Below are positions 45,144 to 55,678 of a DNA stretch of 63,834 nt, one piece after another (positions within the stretch are counted from its first letter, which is position 1; each line of letters starts with the position of its first letter). The notes under the pieces are model-generated. The model saw only the letters and a list, made by a program, of their open reading frames with translations, made no database searches and was not told where the DNA came from. This DNA comes from Heterobasidion occidentale (Eukaryota > Basidiomycota > Agaricomycetes > Russulales > Bondarzewiaceae). A program made the translations under genes and the position numbers. The stretch is taken from the NCBI GenBank assembly GCA_039111635.1, contig JBCAQO010000024.1, forward strand, positions 1 through 63,834, read 5' to 3'.

Positions 45144-45254
45144 GGTTTCACAAGTACCTCCGATGACCAAGCCCCTGCGCACGGTAGCAGCCACTCCATT
45201 TTCTGCAACCGGTCTCACCTCCCGTTTCACCTGCTACACATTGAGACTGCAACC

Positions 45255-45875
45255 ATGCCCTCCCTGAAGGCCTCACCCACCCAGCTCTCTCCTGGGTGGT
45301 CTGTCTTGCCAGTCGGAACACAGCACAAACACAATTGGCAGTTTTTGCCTGGGCCAGTGTCACAGCGCCGTCCACCCACAAAGTATTCAGACGCTGAGCA
45401 CATACGGCAAGACACCAACATAAACGACCTGCCCAAACTCATCAAAAACAAATTCACATCATGGCCCAACAGGGCACAAGCTTTCCAGCTTGAGGCCATG
45501 ATTGCACAAATCCAACACTAGGACATCTTGATTCACGCTGCGACCGGATCAGGCAAAACAGGCATTGTTGCTGGCCCACATTTGTTGAAGTCAAACCAAG
45601 GCAAAGTCACCCTACTTGTGTCCCCTCTCGAGGAATTAGGCCATAACCTATTCAAGTTCCTCACAAGTCTCAAAATACCTTGCCCAGGAGAGCCTGACAT
45701 GTTGAGATGGCCCAGCCAGCACACAAAACATGCGCACTCGGATGACCAGTCAGTGCCTGTGACCACTGATAACAGTGAGAATGGAGCCCGAAACGATTGT
45801 GGGGGCAGGTTACATGGGGCGAGGAGAGTGCAAAGCTCACCTTCAAGTGAGGCCCTCAGCTTCATCAACCTCTGA
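45255..45875 (+). pseudogene. RecQ-like helicase N-terminal fragment in the TIR element
   Basis: The frame reads RAQAFQLEAMIAQIQ, a TAG stop at 45519-45521, then DILIHAATGSGKTGIVAGPHLL and TLLVSPLEEL. These correspond to the Q-motif, Walker A (motif I) and motif Ia of RecQ-type DEAD/DEAH helicases, a kind of fragment often linked to repeats in mushroom genomes. Motif II and the C-terminal RecA domain are missing. It reads toward the right TIR, divergent from the DUF6589 gene. It could be a captured gene or a decayed element protein. Confidence 0.65.
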
Positions 45876-46029
45876 TCAAGTCATCTTGCCGCATGATGAC
45901 TTCAACCCATCCCACCATAGTTCCATCCTAGCCATTTGACATTGCAGCGCCATCAATCTCAGACGTGCTCCGGACACTATGGAGGTAAGCTTGAGGGATG
46001 ACGTTGCAGTGATGTTGACGTTAATGTGG

Positions 46030-46332
46030 AATCTTGCCAAGTCAGCTGAGTTGACTTGGAAAAAGAGGGGCTGTAAGCCAAAGAAAAATTATTTTTTCGT
46101 GTATACCATTGGACTCAGAATGAAGAACTGCACAACTTTTGTATACTGACTTTGAGACCTTTTTTTGGCTATTTTATGGTGTTTCACGATGAAGTCAGGC
46201 TTTAGATTTGGCAGGGAAAAGTGCGACATGCCAAAATAACACCGAGCCAGCCCAGTCCACTCACAAGCTCGTGCATTGATTGCTCATCAATTACATAAGC
46301 ATGAGATAGCGAGCGGACTGGGAACAAGTCTA
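46030..46332 (-). repeat. Right terminal inverted repeat of the DUF6589 element
   Basis: About 303 bases, reverse complement of 36408-36684 with an extra ~25 bases near the inner end. It is followed by the 9-base duplication ATAATAACC. Confidence 0.88.
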
Positions 46333-46341
46333 ATAATAACC

Positions 46342-46949
46342 TTAAGGTTATCCTAGCATTTTCATGCAAGGATCACAAAATTAAGCTATGCTGAGGCAAG
46401 CCAGTTTCTTTACCATCTTAGCTCCAAAGCCTTTGACAGGTGATTGTTGAGATTCCATGCACCTCATGTTAATTGCTGCTTCTTGCTAGAGAGCACTAAT
46501 AAAGCCAATAGTAAACAAAGTCCTCAAAATAGCTCAATCTTCACTTTTAGATAGTAAAAATGCAAAGGAATTACTAGGATTTAACACATATGTTGTGTGT
46601 TGTCTCTACTAATGCATTTCCACTTTCACAGGTGCTTGTGGCAAGGAAGAAATAAGAAGAAATGAGCTAAATAGCTCAACTGACAAAATATAACAAATGT
46701 GACAAAATGTCACATTTGTGACAAGCCCCGGACTTAATCTTTTTCTAGTCGGAGATTTGATGGCAAACATTTGGGTGAGCTTCCCGGGGCCTCTCACACC
46801 TATTATTCCCGCCGGATCCATCCCGTCCGAGGGTTGGGTATCTCCGTACCCTTTCAGAAGCACTGGGATGTAGCTGGCACCGGCAATTCAAGTTGTGGCG
46901 CAGCCGATGCCTCGAGTCTCACATCCGTGCGAGCGCGCAGCTCGGACTA
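46342..46949. other. Non-coding stretch with a perfect palindrome
   Basis: I see no gene. At 46693-46719 lies a perfect inverted repeat: ACAAATGTGACA, spacer AAA, TGTCACATTTGT. It separates the large TIR element from the Tc1/mariner-like element. Confidence 0.6.
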
Positions 46950-49716
46950 AGATAGGCCGCATGCAAACGCGACTACATCACGTGGGGTTACTTTTAACGT
47001 GACAATTGGTGACCGTCGAGTGACAAAGAACATGTTAAGTAGGTAATCAATGATATTTGTTACTGATAAGTGAGTTGGGGGATAGGAGAGACAGAGAGCC
47101 TGCGGCGAGAGACACAACAACATCAGAAAGATATTACTTGATGTTGTCTAGCTGGTCTAAGATGGTGTCTGGGAGTGTGCGATGGCCATGGTAAATTTTT
47201 GCTGCCCAACTTGCCTGCTTGCCAGACAATCCTTTTCGATAAGCATCCATAACCGATGTGCTCGTATTGAGAATCTATTGGCATGGCAAGTTAGATATAA
47301 AGTTAGCCTTGGTAAGGACTTGCACTCAAATGTGAGGACTCACCGTCGTATAGATTGAATTGAAACAGCAGCAAGAGCTTTCTTTACGTTTTGTTCAAGG
47401 TCAGCCTCCTTTGAAGAGGGAGGGAAATCTCGGTATATACGCTTTGCACGCCCCCAACACTGCTCAATTGGACTGAGCTCGCAGTGAAATTTTGGAAGAA
47501 AAATAATTTGAAAACCACGAGCTCGACAATGAGTCTCCAATATAGACTCGACATTCTCGAAGTCAGGCTGACTGTAAAGCAGTCGACGACAGCAGCAGCG
47601 AGAAGTGTCATTCGGACACTTGAACCTAGGGCATTCCGCTCGTAATTCTTGAACATCATGATACCCGCGCTCCTCCAAAATCCTTACCATGCCTTGAAGA
47701 CACCAGCCGCATGATCCGGATGCTCGCCATCTGAAAAATACAGTGACTGGGGGTGCCCATTGAACATAGCGTCAACCATCCGCACTTTCTCCTTCATAAC
47801 CTTTCCATCCACACCATGAACCAGCTTTCCATCGGCATCAAGCTTATTCCGAAGGACACCAAAGTTGGAGGGACCGGTAGACTTGGAGGGAAATTTGGGC
47901 ATCTTTCGGGCTGATAGAGCATCATCAGGCCGCTTTAGGTGAGTTGTCGCATTGTCAAAAATCAGAATATGTTTGTCATAGGGAAAGTGATCCTCGAGAA
48001 TGTTCATCGCCTTTGTCGCATGCTCCAAGATATCACTATTTGTGAAATATCCATCGCGCGCCTTCCCTGTCTTGAAATAGACTCGTGCCTCTACTGCTCC
48101 ATCAAGCGACCGCAGCCAACCATAGTCAGCGGAGACGAAATCGGCCACCATCAGTGAGGCGCCCTCTCCTTTTGATTGTGGGACAGCATTCTCACGGTGT
48201 GAACCCAGCGGACATGCCGTCGATCGTTTGCATAGAAGGTCGACTCATCATGATACCAGATGACAGTGCGGCGCTCTTGTGGACATGGACCATCTCTCCC
48301 CTCTTCAGTACCATCTTGTTTCCACCTGCGAGACGTTTCCTCAAATTGCGCCATTCTCGGAAGAAAGGAGGTCTGTCGGTACGCCACCACATCGCTGCGC
48401 TCGTGTCCATCAACATACTGGCCTGTAGGGCTCTTTCGCCAGCGATAACCAACCGCGTGCATCCATCGCTGAGCTGTCGCCAATGATATATTCCTCTTCA
48501 GTGAGTACCGGTTCTTGATCTCCGCGCTGTTCACAAACCGGACCACTGCTGCTGCACTGACATATTCACAATTCCCATCAGGTGTTCATGTATGGCCTTC
48601 GCAAGATCCCTGGATTCTAGCATAGAAGCATTCCATGAGCCATAGAGATTGAATGGCAGGTTTTCCGGATCATTAATGAAGGAGCGGGACCAGGTACGCA
48701 GCTTTTTTGCCGTGTGAGTGCTCTTTCCGTGGGTTTCTGCTGTTTTCACTGAGGCCATCATCCAGCCGAGTCGTCGTTTCTTGTCTGCATATGCAGCGAG
48801 AAACATCAACATCATTTCCAGCCGCCTCCGCAAGAGCTTGTCACCCATAAACGGCTTATGCCCCTTTCTGCTCCGACGAGGGGGATGCAAGATCTGTTCC
48901 AGATGACACATTGCAGCATGTGCCTCTTCAATCGATGGCGGGCCAAGGAAAGTGCCGCCGTTAGTGGATTCCTTCATCTGGCTTGCTTTGTCGTGCAAAT
49001 CAGGGTTACTGGGCTGCTCAGGTGAGTTATCGAGCCCTGACATTAGACTGGCACTGACTCACAGGTTCCGAACTTCTTGATTCTGCTTCGACTCGTGGTG
49101 CAAGGCTCTCCATGCCTTGACTAAGGCTCAGCTCCGATACCCCTTCCGTCATTCTTCTCGCGGCAGACTTGCAAGATTGCTGGGTGCCGACAACAGCCAA
49201 ATAGTTCCTTATAAAGCAGCCTTCCATGCCTCTTTCACCCACCGGGATCTGTTGGTAAGAGGGCCTTCATAGAATTCATGGGTGAATTAATAGGTAAGGC
49301 TCACATTCTCCTTTTGTTCCGGAAATATCCCTCGACCTTTCTTCGCCCTGTTACCTAGGTTCTTGATAAATGAAGAGATTGATCGGCGTCGCTTAGGCAT
49401 TGTCGTAGCGCAACACACGCAACGGGCGGCAAGATTTGCAATATACTCCTGAGTAAACATGTTTATGCCGCTTCTAGTCAGAGTGACACTCGAAAACATT
49501 CGAAAACTATCTCCTCATTGAGTGAGCCCTAATTCAAAAAAATAGCACCAAGCAAATGTCTGTTAAATCGATACAAATGATCCCTTGGTGCCCAATTTCT
49601 TAATTTCTTCTCGGTGAGAGAGGAGATAGCAATTCTTTGCGAAAGTAACGCCCTTCTCCGCCAAAAGTGACACCTCTGTATCATGTGATGTAGTCGCGTT
49701 TGCATGCGGCCTATCT
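46950..49716 (-). mobile_element. Tc1/mariner-like DNA transposon
   Basis: A 2767-base element. The inverted repeats 46950-46981 and 49685-49716 are identical over 32 bases (starting AGATAGGCCGCATGC). A TA dinucleotide lies on each side (46948-46949 and 49717-49718), the standard Tc1/mariner target. Inside is one transposase gene on the minus strand. Identical ends suggest recent movement, though the transposase is frameshifted. Confidence 0.92.
47134..49043 (-). pseudogene. DDE transposase of the Tc1/mariner-like element, frameshifted
   Basis: The minus strand starts MSGLDNSPEQPSNPD at 49043. The N-terminal DNA-binding part runs to about 48560 (AKAIHEHLM). After a shift it continues (LATAQRWMHAVGYRW) to the first catalytic Asp in WYHDESTFYANDRR. 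Near 48197-48202 a duplicated CA shifts the frame before ENAVPQSKGEGASLM. Then come FVSADYGWL, the second Asp in LIFDNATTH (near 47965), and the third acid in LPKFHCELSPIEQCWG (near 47490). The last exon, after a short intron (donor near 47341), ends TILDQLDNIK with TAA at 47134-47136. Catalytic residues are all present; at least one frameshift prevents a full protein. Confidence 0.85.
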
Positions 49717-50003
49717 TAGCTCAGAACGGAAGAGCGGGCCCTATCTGAGCCATTCTGAGCGCGTCGCGATGAGAAGACGGAAAGCGCGGTGGGAGCGATA
49801 AGATATGGGAAGACGAGGTAAGCGCCGAGCGATAGCGATAAAAGGCGGCGGAGGACTATCTTATCAGATCATCTCTCGTCCGCAAAGTGCAACGGAGCCC
49901 AACCCAAGTCCAACCTCGCCCGCCTATCGAGTTCCTGAGCCTCTCCGTGAAGCCAACCTAGTACCTATTGTCTATTTTTATCGCGAAGAACAAGGCTGCA
50001 AAG
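49717..50003 (+). other. Upstream region of the BolA-like gene
   Basis: G/C-rich sequence between the transposon and the first host gene. It should hold the promoter and 5' leader of the BolA gene. I see no clear TATA box close to the ATG. Confidence 0.4.
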
Positions 50004-50466
50004 ATGCCCGTCACTGCGGAAGCCCTGGATGCGAAGCTGCGGGCGGCCCTGCCAGTCGCGCACCTGGAGATCGTGGACGAATCGAGCGGGTGCGGGGAGA
50101 ACTACAACGTGCTGATCGTGAGCGAGGTGCGCGCAACCCACATTCAGGCCGGACCCACTGCTGATCGCGCTTGGCCGCCGGGGCGCAGGCGTTTGAAGGC
50201 AAGACGACGCTAGCGAGACATCGCCTAGGTACGCTCCGCGATCGAGCTTGAGTGCTCCCGAGCGGCTCCCGACTGACTCCGTTATCCTTTCTATTGGGGC
50301 GCAGTGAACGAGCTGCTCAAGACGGAGATCGCGCAGATACACGCGTTCACGCAGGTCTGTCCATCTCTAAGTTGAGCCCAGCCCCGCATGTCGCGTACTG
50401 AGGACGCGGACGACGCAGAGAACGATGACGCCCAAGCAGTACGAAGCGCAGAAGGCCAAGGGGTAG
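50004..50466 (+). CDS. bol2: BolA-like protein (BOL2/Fra2 type)
   Basis: Four exons by GT-AG borders: 50004-50126, 50189-50228, 50305-50354 and 50419-50466, together 261 bases, 86 residues, all in phase. The protein starts MPVTAEALDAKLRAALPV. It has the BolA core: HLEIVDESSGCGENY with the conserved Cys-Gly, FEGKTTLARHRLV, and IHAFTQRTMTPKQYEAQ at the end. Such proteins bind monothiol glutaredoxins through a shared iron-sulfur cluster and take part in iron regulation in the cytosol and nucleus. The absence of a targeting peptide and the length fit the cytosolic BOL2/Fra2 branch rather than mitochondrial BOL1 or BOL3. It is the first intact host gene after the transposon island. Confidence 0.88.
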
Positions 50467-50957
50467 GGTTGGCGGCGGGGATTGCCATGAGCGTTCCAGA
50501 GTGAGGATGGGATGGGAGCGCATTTGTATGATAGTGGAGGGAATGAGACAAGATTAGGTCAAGGGTCGTGTGCATGTGAACGCGTTTCGCACCTCGTCCA
50601 CCTCGCTCCATGGTCCACCAAGTGCACCAAGGTCCACCTCGCCGCTCCTCAACGTCGACGCAACCGCCCAGCAACGTTCGCCGACTGCACTCCGACTGCT
50701 GCTCCACGGCCGAGCGTCTATTGACCAATCTGGATACAGAGCATCCTTATCGTCATTGCTGCAGATAAGTCTGTTGGCGCGACGGGCGCGAGCAGAATGA
50801 GCGTTCTTTCCGCTCCCCGATAAGCTTGCCCCTTCAAAACTCGGTTCGTACGGACCCTTCCCCGTCTCCCCCTCCGACTGCCTTTCTGCTCGCCCTGAGC
50901 AAGCACGGACACCCGAGACCACACCCACAGACACCCACCAGCTCCGTCCAGTCGACC
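50467..50957. other. Intergenic region between BolA and permease genes
   Basis: It should hold the BolA 3' end and the permease promoter. Open frames on both strands are rich in S, R and P and look like chance frames in G/C-rich DNA. No RNA gene seen. Confidence 0.5.
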
Positions 50958-53337
50958 ATGGCCGACGAAGCCAATCTGAACTCTCTCCCGACGGCCCCTG
51001 CCCAGAAGACTCAGATCGAGCAGGCAGACGAGAACCTGCTCGCTGCTCTTGGCTACAAGCAGGAGTTCCGGCGCGCGTTCACTCCTCTCGAGGTCCGTCT
51101 CCCCAACTTCACTTCCTCCAGGTAACCGTCCCTGATCCGCCAGGCAGGTGTTCGGTATCGCGTTCAGTATCATCGGCTTGTTGCCGTCTATTGCGTGAGT
51201 TCCTTCTCGTCGCCTTCTTCTCATTCTCTCACATGTGTCCTCAGCTCCGTCCTCTTTTACTCGATCCCTAATGGAGGACCGGCAGCCATGGTCTGGGGTG
51301 TACGTTTCTCTCTCTCTCTCTCGCACGTCTGATCCTTTCGAGTCTGAATTGCTACACAGTGGGCCGTTGCGAGCTTCTTCATCCTTCTGGTCGGCATGTC
51401 CATGGCCGAGCTTGCCTCCGCAGCTCCTACCTCCGGCGGCGTATGTCCCCTCCCTTTCTCATCCCTCTCCGGGCCTGACCACTCTCCGTGCCCTCCCAGC
51501 TCTACTTCTGGGCTCACTCGCTCTCTGCTCCCCGGTGGCGCAATCTCCTCGCCTGGATCGTCGGCTGTATGTCGCCCATCTCTCCCTCTCCCTCGTTGAC
51601 AAACTTTTCCTCACATACATTGATCAGACGCAAACACAATCGGCTCCGTCGCGTCCGTCGCGTCCATCGACTGGGGTTGTGCCGTGCAGGTGATGGCTGC
51701 TGCGAGTATCGGGTCCAACGAGACCTTCGAGGCGACCAATGCCCAGCTCTAGTGCGCCTTTCTACCTTTTCCTCTTCTTGGAATGCTCACTGACCTGCAA
51801 TGCAGTGGCGTGTATGCAGCGATCCTCCTCTCGCACGCCGTGCTCTGCTGCCTCGGCACTCGCGTCCTAGCCCGCTTACAAAGCCTCTACGTCGTGTTGA
51901 ACATTATGTAGGTCCCTCTCGCACACGTCTTCCGATACCGCTTTTCACACCGGCACTGCGGTACCACAGGCTCTGTCTTGCCGTCATCGTCGCGCTTCCC
52001 GCCGCCACGCCCAAGGAGTTCCGCAACACCGCCAAGTTCGCGCTCGGGAACTTCACCAACTGTATTTTTTTCTTAATTATTGTCTGCGAATCGCTCACAT
52101 ACGTGCAAATCACAGTGTACGATTGGCCCAACGGCTACGCGTTTATCCTCAGCTTCCTCGCCCCTCTCTGGACCATCTGTAAGCCACACCCTGTCCCATC
52201 AACCCTCCCTGAAAGTGCTAACGGCCCACATCTGTCTCTGTCGTGTTTCCAGGCTCTTTTGATTCCAGCGTGCACATCAGCGAAGAAGCATCCAACGCCG
52301 CGACCGCCGTCCCCTACGCGATCGTCTGGGCTATCGGTATTGCAGGCATCCTCGGTTGGGGTGAGCGTCTCCTTGCTCCCCGCTCACGAATCCTACTGAT
52401 TCAACGTGAATCTCGCAGCCATTAACGTGTCCCTCGCGTTCTGCATGGGCACAGATCTACAGGCCCTCATGGACGCGCCCCAGCCAATGGCGCAGATCTT
52501 GTTCAATAGCTTCGGCCAAAAGGGCACGCTCGCCGTATGGGCGTTCGTCGTCATGGTCCAGTGCGTCGCGTTGCCTGTCCTTTCTACCTTTCACTTTCGC
52601 ACGTCTGATCACTCCTTCCTCCCACAGGTACATGATGGGCTCCAGCATGGTCCTCGCCGCCTCCCGCCAGTCCTTCGCCTTCGCGCGTGACGGCGCCCTC
52701 CCCTTCTCCTCGATCCTGTACCGCATGAATGGCTACACCGGCACGCCCGTCAACACTGTCGGCTTCGTCGTCGCGCTCGCGCTCCTCCTCGGCCTCCTCG
52801 TCTTCGCGGGCGCGCAGGCCATCAACGCCGTGTTCGCCATCTCCGTCACCGCGCTGTACATCGCGTACGCGATCCCGATCGCCGCGCGCGTCGTGTGGCG
52901 GAAGCAAAACGGCTGGACGCCCGGCGCGTTCTCGCTCGGCGCCTTCGTGAGTCCCCAGCCCCCCAGCCCTCCAAGATCATTTCCTCGAACGCTGATGGAC
53001 GGCCGCATCTCGCGCGCAGAGCATCCCCGTCGCCGTCGTTGCCGTCTCCTACATGTTCTTCATGACCATCGTCTTCCTCTTCCCGACGACGCGCGCGACG
53101 GACGTGCCCGACATGAACTACACCGTCGTCGTCCTCGGCGGCATCCTCCTGCTCTCCGTCGCGTGGTACTACTGCCCTAAGTACGGCGGCGTGCACTGGT
53201 TCACGGGCCCCGTGCCGACCGTCGAGGGCTACGCAGAGCGCACGCCCGGCGAGAAGCGCCCCGACGGCGAGGGCAGCAGCGTCAGCGAGAAAAAGGGCGC
53301 GAGCACGCGGGACAGCGTCGTCCCCGCGGACGACTGA
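50958..53337 (+). CDS. Amino acid / GABA permease (APC superfamily)
   Basis: Thirteen exons: 50958-51092, 51148-51194, 51245-51299, 51360-51440, 51500-51566, 51628-51751, 51806-51907, 51970-52061, 52116-52178, 52253-52360, 52419-52560, 52628-52946, 53020-53337. They sum to 1653 bases, 550 residues, in phase throughout. The N-terminus (DENLLAALGYKQEFRRAFT) and the first helix (FGIAFSIIGLLPSI) match Uga4/choline-type permeases. Further signs are SIPNGGPAAMVWGW, ELASAAPTSGGLYFW, the conserved SREAFAFARDGALPFS-like motif (here ASRQSFAFARDGALPFS) and about 12 hydrophobic segments. It should import GABA, choline or another amino acid across the plasma membrane; substrate is not decidable. The hydrophilic tail is acidic and Ser-rich. 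Confidence 0.92.
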
Positions 53338-54024
53338 GCGGGAGCCCGTGTTCGCAGCTGAGAAGAAAAAGACACTTGGATACATACACACGTTAATATT
53401 ACCCCCGCGTCGCACATGTCGGCGCATATATTACCACAAAATAACTTGCTTTCTTGGAATGGCTTAAGTTGCCACTCATGCGTGTGTATATCGTATTCTG
53501 CTCACCAGTTCAGCCACTCGAACGCAAAGCACCGCAGCCTGCTTGGCATAAAGCCGTCTGTTTGTTACCACCGAGCCGCGGAGCTCCCGGAGCCCGCGGT
53601 TTTGCGCGGCCACATTTCCGAACGCACCGGGCGTCCCGACTACAAATTATTGTTCGTGCAGTGGGAGAATGACAGAACAGCATTATATATCACACTATGG
53701 GCCCCTCGATACCCTACAACAGCGAAAAGAGGCAGGACCGGGGAGGAAAAAAGAGTACAGGTAATGGTATACCTAAAAAGCATGAGTGGAGGGGAAGACA
53801 GCAGAGAGAAAAACTAATTGTACAGCTACGGTACGATGTCCGACAAGCAGTGAAGGGTACAAGAGGTACTGGAGGTCGCGAGGACCCAATATAAGACGGA
53901 TACGGCGGTACGGTGGTACAAGAAGGGAGCAAGATAGACAGAGCAGGCCATTGAGAAAATTTCGACTGACACGACACGCGTGGAAAGCTGATGAATTCAA
54001 ACCATTCTTACCCGTCTCTCCGCC
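53338..54024. other. Convergent intergenic region, no gene
   Basis: 3' ends of the permease (plus) and the acetyltransferase (minus) face each other here. Open frames are chance-like and I see no RNA gene or repeat. Confidence 0.5.
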
Positions 54025-55135
54025 TTATCTCCCCGAAACTTCATCCTCGTCCGGGGGCCAGAGAGCCACCATCCGGCTCGCGCGCAAGGCACTCACTTTC
54101 CATCGCAGCTTGGAGAGGTGAGCGGGCCCTGGCATACCGCTCTCGTCCATCCCATCGTCCTGGTCAGAGAAAGAGGCAGACGTCTGGGACGTATCGTCTC
54201 CGTCTCCAAGGGCGAGGATCAGGCGGAAGGCATCTTTGCCATTAAGATAGAAGCGGAAGAGGCGCTTCTCGCGGACAAACCCCATGGAAGCATACAGGGC
54301 GAGCGCAGCGGTGTTGTCGTATTCGGTTTCAAGAGCGACCTTGAAACGATGATGTCAGTTAATATCATATGCGCGGAACAGATTGAAAGGGCGAGGGTAT
54401 GGGAGAGGGTCAGCGGCGACGGGCAAAGGACCATGGACGATAAAGGTGTGCGACGAAGGACGACCGCTTCAGCGGAGGAGGTTTGTGACGACTGGAGAAT
54501 GTACACACCTCTTCGACACCACTAGCTTTCATGATATCAATGGAATGACGCACGAGGGCGCTCGCTACGCACGTTGATGCGTTCGTCCACGCGATGAGAA
54601 GAGACAGGTCACAAGATGTACACGCGACAACAACGCGACAACAACACCCAAACAAATGAATGAGCGTCAGAGCAAGACGGAGGGGGAGTGAGTAGGAGGC
54701 AGCGGTGATGAAGCAGAGGGCACGCACCGATGCCACGCTTGCGCCAGTTCTTGGAGACGCTGAGCATGGCAATGTAACCACGGTTTGATCTCTCGCGGTG
54801 CATGCTCTGCTTACAGACTATCACGCCAATGGGTACGTCAGGTTGGTCTGCGGGGAACGCCTACGGGGCACGCGCGTCGTTTGTCAATGGATGGCTGCTT
54901 GCCTCATTGTGAGCTGGTCAGCAACTTACGAGGTAAGAGAGATGGGGCCTTATTTCGTATGTAAGTTGAGAGGGTAATTCAGGGCAGAAGTGACGGATAA
55001 AAGAACGAACCACTGGTGCAGGAAGTATCGATACGTGTATATCACGTATGGCTCGCTGAGTTCGTTCTGGACGAGCGCGACGATGTGCGAGAGGTCGGTT
55101 TCGCCGTTGTATTGACGGTAGACGATGTCCTCCAT
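54025..55135 (-). CDS. naa30: N-alpha-acetyltransferase, NatC catalytic subunit
   Basis: Minus-strand exons: 55135-55011, 54948-54930, 54860-54728, 54564-54509, 54339-54025; total 648 bases, 215 residues, in phase. The protein starts [15 protein letters not shown] and contains [18 protein letters not shown], a signature of Naa30/Mak3. The GNAT acetyl-CoA loop WRKRGIA and the strand [19 protein letters not shown] follow. NatC acetylates the N-terminus of proteins starting with Met followed by a hydrophobic residue. The last ~50 residues (from [16 protein letters not shown] on) are an acidic-then-basic extension beyond the fold. The second exon has only 19 bases. Confidence 0.92.
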
Positions 55136-55678
55136 GGTAGCGGTTATTGTGGTGGTAGAGGAAAGAGATAGAGTGGGCAGAGGGGAAATGGCAAGCTTGG
55201 GGATAATGCCGCTACTAAATAGCTAGCGACACGGCGACAGGCAGCCTGCAGGCATTCCGCGAGGTCAAAGCCGCCAGTCACGTGCGTCTTCTTTCCGCTT
55301 TTTTGGCGCTTTTTGGCACACGACATCCTTTCTTCATACTTTCTTCAGAGTAACCCCTCTTCCGCATCACCATGCCATCCTGAAATGACAACTACATTGG
55401 CAGCTGTATTCAGGACACGCATGATCCTGACGATAGCTTGTTTATGTAAAGAGGTGCTCTGCCGTGGACCGCGGTTCACGATCGCCCACTCGAGGTTCTA
55501 ATCGCGCCAAGTTAACCTACAAGCCACGGGAGTACATCCTCGCCCAGCCATGGGCCCCTAAACGTCAATAGCACGCGCCGTCTAGATACGCAATACCGCC
55601 CCGTAGACTTGAAATGGAACCTAACATGCCGATCATATTACAGAAGCTGTTGTACAGATCAAGCCAGTGTCTTGCACG
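55136..55678. other. Intergenic region: acetyltransferase promoter and DNA2 3' end
   Basis: No gene seen. On the minus strand it runs from the DNA2 stop to the acetyltransferase start. No repeat or RNA gene noticed. Confidence 0.5.

Larger units (their letters stand above)
36408..46332. mobile_element. Large TIR transposon with 9-base duplication, carrying DUF6589 and a helicase fragment
   Basis: The ends are long inverted repeats: 36408-36684 and, reversed, 46030-46332. Outer text TAGACTCGTTCCCAGTCCGC on the left corresponds to TAGACTTGTTCCCAGTCCGC on the right, and similarity continues inward to TTGGCAAGATT. The nine bases ATAATAACC occur at 36399-36407 and 46333-46341. Long TIRs and a 9-base duplication are typical of Mutator-like elements, but no MULE transposase is visible. 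The cargo is a DUF6589 gene on the minus strand and a helicase fragment on the plus strand. Removing the later LTR insertions leaves about 6.8 kb. Confidence 0.85.

Noticed and set aside
36408..46332. Element as a Starship or a KDZ transposon
   Set aside because: No tyrosine recombinase (DUF3435) gene and no KDZ transposase motifs are visible; long TIRs with a 9-base duplication do not fit Starships.
50477..50934. Gene on the minus strand between BolA and permease
   Set aside because: Frames are Arg/Ser/Gly-rich, overlap one another and show no conserved motif or plausible exon structure.
52846..53427. Minus-strand open frame opposite the permease
   Set aside because: Composition is dominated by Arg, Asp and Ala from the third-position G/C bias of the permease exons; no domain pattern.
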